This document shows positions 60,001 through 64,000 of a stretch of DNA of 64,000 bases, piece after piece. How positions within the stretch are numbered: the stretch's first letter is position 1; every line of letters begins with the position of its first letter. Position numbers and translations under genes: made by a program. The stretch lies in contig OX393576.1 of NCBI GenBank assembly GCA_947652605.1, positions 47,778,966 to 47,842,965 on the forward strand, given 5' to 3'. This DNA is from Elmis aenea (Eukaryota; Arthropoda; Insecta; Coleoptera; Elmidae). The notes below the pieces were generated by a model. That model made no database searches. It was not told the origin of the DNA and worked only from the letters and a program-made list of their open reading frames with translations.

Positions 60001-61705
60001 TACGGCTTTAATTAAACAATAATCAAACACTGAATGAGCAAATTCACTTTGTATTTTTTCTAATAAAGACAATTGTGTCATTTTAATTTTTTTAACACAA
60101 ATCAGTAAAACCTTCATTAATTGACACTAGTAAAACCATTTTAAAATTTAATGATCAGAATCCTTTAATCCTGTTGTTAATTTTCCAAGGACGGTAGTTC
60201 CCCGTATTTTATTGTACAAACATTAAAAATGATCTAAACTAAATGATTCATTTGTCCAATGAAATTATCAAATGAAATGATAAATTACCACCAATTTAAT
60301 TTTATTATAGAGCTCAAATATACTTTTCAAGTTATATAGGTACGTATTAAATATATTAAAACTGAACATCAATAACAAAATCGGAAATGGGAAATATATT
60401 ATGGTCATCCGCAAGTAAATGGTTCAGTTAACTTCACCTTTCGATTGTTCTATTAGCTTCTTCATTCGCTTGACTGATTGCGATCTTTAATTTGTTACCA
60501 AACGATTATATTCGTGGGTAAATGTTGGAGTAAAAATTATTATAAATCAATATTTATTGGGGAAAATAAATCATCAAATAAAGTCAACATTAATTTTGAT
60601 TTATTTATGATTTGATTCAACTGCCAATTGCGTCATATGCTTTAAATCTTTTTAAGGGTAATTTATGCAGATTTTTTATGTTTATTAACTTAAATTTTCA
60701 TAATTAAATCAATTGTCCCCAATCAAGTTTAACTGAAAGGCAACACAAAGCTTACAAACTTTAAAATTAAATTCATTAAAACTAAAAGGATTTAAGTTAA
60801 TTAATAGAAGTATTATTTTACAGTAAAGTGTAACTGTTGTGGAATTGAACGTCGAAATTGGGAATTTTCCAAGGCTGCGAACATGATCAACGGACAAAAT
60901 TGCAAGCTTGTGATGACCTAATTCATATAGTGAAGCAGGTGTACTTAATGTTCTAAAAGCTTTCTCTATTAGTTGTTCCTTAGCTTATCAAGAAATAACT
61001 AGCGTTTGGCGATATAGATACAGAAGTTTTCTAAGACCAAAGAATTATGTAAGAACTATGGTCGATATTAGTTATTTAATTGCTAGTTTGTTATTATAAT
61101 TGAATAATTAACTTTTGTTTTGCACAAACATTACATGAAAAAACTTAAAACTATTAAAAATATACAGTTTTTTTCTAAAACCTGTTTTGAAACTGCATTT
61201 TTGACTAATAAATTTAAAAAGCTCTTGAAATGTTCCTTAAAAACATTAAAGTAAATAAATCAAGGGACAATACCTACAAAAATTATTACTAAATACATTT
61301 AAATTATGAAAATGTTGTCATAATGTATTTAGCGTATTTTATTAAACAATATACAAAAATTATAATATTTAGAATAGCTTTTAGAAATAACTCCAACAAA
61401 CCCAAAATATTATTGGATGGAAAAATCTGACTGTAATGAAGTTGATATAAATTCCGAAAATACATTGTTTAACTTTTTAAATGACGCTATTTTACTTTTT
61501 TTTTACGATAAATATTTAGGTAATGTAACGCTTATTCGTACAATAATTTAAAAATAAAATCCAGAATAGTGTTCCAGGAAAAAGATAGGAGTAGGCTGTT
61601 TAAAATTGTTACTGATTTTTTAATGTAATTGTTTCACACTGGAAATTACACCTGCTCAAATTAATTCGTCAGCCAATTTGTACTGTTCAAAGCGAATAAT
61701 ACACA
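57060..61705. other. Intergenic stretch
   Basis: No gene supported. At 57520-57690 the reading RGRPRIKWEKV and a GAAGAAGAAGA tail resemble the 3' end of a LINE, but the frame is broken. The rest is AT-rich, nothing recognised. Confidence 0.55.
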
Positions 61706-61711
61706 CCCATA

Positions 61712-62252
61712 TACAGGGTGTCACACAAAAAACGCCGCAAGCTGTAACTCCGTTGTTTGTGGTCCGATTTTGGTGAACAAAAAACTAAATGAAATAGCTC
61801 CTCAAATGCTATAAACTGAATTGGATTTAAATTTTTTTCAAGTTCAAATTAAATGTCAAACGATAGTTATTTTTTTTCCAAATGGCACCATCCATTTTTT
61901 TTTTACTAAATCTGGTAGACATTTTTTTTTCTGAATTCAAGATGTAATCATAAGTTAATTTTAGTGCTAAACTAATAAGAAATAAAAAATAAAAGTTTAA
62001 CTAAAATTAACTTATGATTACCTCATTGAATTCACAGAAAAAAGTCTACCAGATTTAGTAAAAAAAAAATAGATGGTGCCATTTGTAAAAAAAATTACTA
62101 TTGTTTGACATTTAAGTTGAACTTGAAAAAAATTTAAATCCAATTCAGTTCATAGTATTTAAGGAGCCATTTCATTTAGTTTTTTGTTCATTAAAATCGG
62201 ACCACAAACAACTGAGTTACAGCTTGCGGCGTTTTTTGTGTGACACCCTGTA
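61712..62252. mobile_element. Fold-back MITE FB6
   Basis: It runs from TACAGGGTGTCACACAAAAA to TTTTTGTGTGACACCCTGTA. The arms, of more than 200 bp, are nearly perfect and include CTTGCGGCG and TTTAAATCCAATTCAGTT. No coding frame. Confidence 0.88.
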
Positions 62253-62391
62253 TAGGTACGTATCCCAATAATAAGCAGGATTTAATTTCGCTTGATGCGT
62301 TTGAGCCATTGTGGTTCGAACAATAACTGCTATCGCAAAAATTATTGCAGTTGTATTTATTTAAGGTATACATAGTTTTATTTCACGTAAA

Positions 62392-63524
62392 TACGAGGAG
62401 CGTTCACAGTTAACCAGGAATTTATTTATAGAAAAATGTACAACGGTGTCAAACGAATAACAAAAAATATTATTTTTTAGTATAGTCCCTTGAATCTGTA
62501 AATATTTCCGACGTTGATCGAAAAGCTTTCTCATTTCTTCCTGGAATCTGTTTCTTCCTAAAAATTCTTTTTTGGGTTAAATTAAAATCAGGGGCAGCAA
62601 AATTCTAACCGTATGGAAGATACCTACTGTAGAAGCTTCCACTGTAGTTTTCTTCAATAGCTTTTGAAGAATTATGAGGCTTATATTATCTTGGAAAAAA
62701 ACTCAGAAATTGTTTTTTTTTGTTACTTATTGCATTCTTAACTGTATCCTCTTAAACGTAAATAGTCTCCTTTTACAGGGCGACGTTCAGACAAAATCAA
62801 CTAATAACTTACTAACACTACCTGTGAATCCCAAAAGAGTACCGCCAGTACCTTATTAGCTGAAAACTTGCTCTTTTCTTAAGTTTTGAGAATGTGCTTG
62901 TGACACCACTGCATGCTCGAACGTTTTGACTCAGAGATAAAATGGTTTATCTAAGTTTCGTCACTACTCAATTAAATTCAAAAATGTATTTACTTTCTCG
63001 TATCGTTGCAAACGCAAACGCCCTTTTTTTGTGTTGTTCGGTCAACAAAAGCAGGATCTGACTGTCACTTTTAATTTTTCATTTGGTTGTTTATAATCTC
63101 TTTAACACTTTTGACACTAATTTGATATCATTTGGAAATTTAAGAAATCTTTAATATCCTTTTTCCAAAATTCAACTTTCTGTTCATTCTCCGGATTGCA
63201 GCTTGCACTCGGGAGTTATTGAAATCGAATTTGTTCTACCCTAAAGTTGTTGGCCCATTTATAAACCTCTCTTTGAAAAGACAATGTTTACCATATTTTG
63301 CAGAGTTTAGTAAAAATACGTAGAATTTACGCCATCTTTTGATTGTAGTAAGTTGTTTCGCGAGACAATGGACAGAAATTTTAGACACGGTAACTTCAAT
63401 TGTCAAAATAATATACAAACTTATAAGTTGTCGTGAATATGTAGTCAAGTATCACAGATAATCTTTACATTTTCTTTTTTTTTATTTTGTCATTAAAATT
63501 AATAACATTTGAACGCTTCTTATA
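62392..63524 (-). mobile_element. Degraded mariner-like element
   Basis: The left end TACGAGGAGCGTTC and the right end GAACGCTTCTTATA match at 11 of 14 positions. The distance (1.13 kb) fits a mariner, but no clear transposase motif survives on either strand. Confidence 0.4.
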
Positions 63525-63529
63525 CAAAA

Positions 63530-64000
63530 AAACCTTTAAGTATAAGATGATACTACGTTTTTAAGATTTTATGGCACGTCTGCAAGTGATATCCAAGTAT
63601 TTTGTGGTGTTTTCGTGATCAAAAATTTGCAAAGACGTTATTAAAACATTTGCATCATTTCAATATTTCATTAACGTCACATAAAACACACTTAAGTTGA
63701 AAGCCAACGACTGATTCTATTTTCCGCGTTTATAAAATGTCATTTACACGAACATAGTATAACTCAAGGAAATGACGGTAATACAGAAATAGTTCACGAG
63801 CTTTTGAAAAGTATTAAAACGTTTATTTTAAATCAGCGTTTATTAAATACTCCCATTTCAAACAGCAGCTGCAACTGTGAGATTATATTTCACGCTGTTA
63901 TTTTGTGTCAAGTCGCAATATTTTTCTAGACTAACACTCTTAAAACAGCAATTAATTTTACGCGCTCTGTTGTGATATAAAACATACTGGCTTTCAGCGC
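63530..64000. other. AT-rich end of window
   Basis: Nothing recognised. Confidence 0.6.

Noticed and set aside
1..64000. CRISPR arrays, prophage, operons or toxin systems
   Set aside because: The sequence is eukaryotic; no regularly spaced repeats or compact gene arrays are present.

Overview
The window looks like nuclear DNA of an arthropod, most probably an insect. It is strongly AT-rich, has spliced genes with GT-AG introns (two of only 50 and 54 nt), and is packed with cut-and-paste DNA transposons (hAT, mariner, piggyBac, Harbinger-like) plus many palindromic MITEs. A beetle is a reasonable guess, but nothing here fixes the order. No bacterial, plasmid or CRISPR features are seen.

Positions 1-21898, minus strand: one protein-coding gene, the 5' part of an androglobin homologue (ADGB family; calpain-like N-terminus, with a globin domain later in the family). 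Eight coding exons were assembled by hand. Every junction keeps frame and together they give 848 codons from the ATG at 21898-21896 to the window edge, where the frame is still open. The globin and IQ region expected in this family lies beyond position 1. Introns 1, 2, 3, 4 and 7 are swollen by transposons; introns 5 and 6 are minimal. The protein carries several Lys/Ser/Gly/Asp-rich insertions, one made of a 15-bp coding tandem repeat.

Positions 21.9-64 kb: no further gene that I can support. This part is a graveyard of mobile elements. It holds two broken piggyBac transposases, of which the first is split by a MITE and a tRNA-derived SINE. It also holds a mariner deletion derivative with intact TIRs, a LINE reverse-transcriptase fragment split by a 1.68-kb Harbinger-like element (TSD TTA) that contains a 0.6-kb palindrome, and several hAT elements with clear 8-bp target duplications, one inside another. 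A series of fold-back MITEs starts with TACAGGGTG-type or TACCGGGTG termini. The remaining stretches show nothing I can assign.

The genes do not form a pathway. The biological story is a large, lineage-modified androglobin gene whose introns and flank record successive transposon insertions. The nesting order can be read from target-site duplications. I see no convincing new multi-gene system. The most unusual items are the modified androglobin (missing calpain Cys motif, Lys-rich insertions, a CxCxxC insert, tandem acceptors, a transposon next to a splice donor) and the long palindromic elements.
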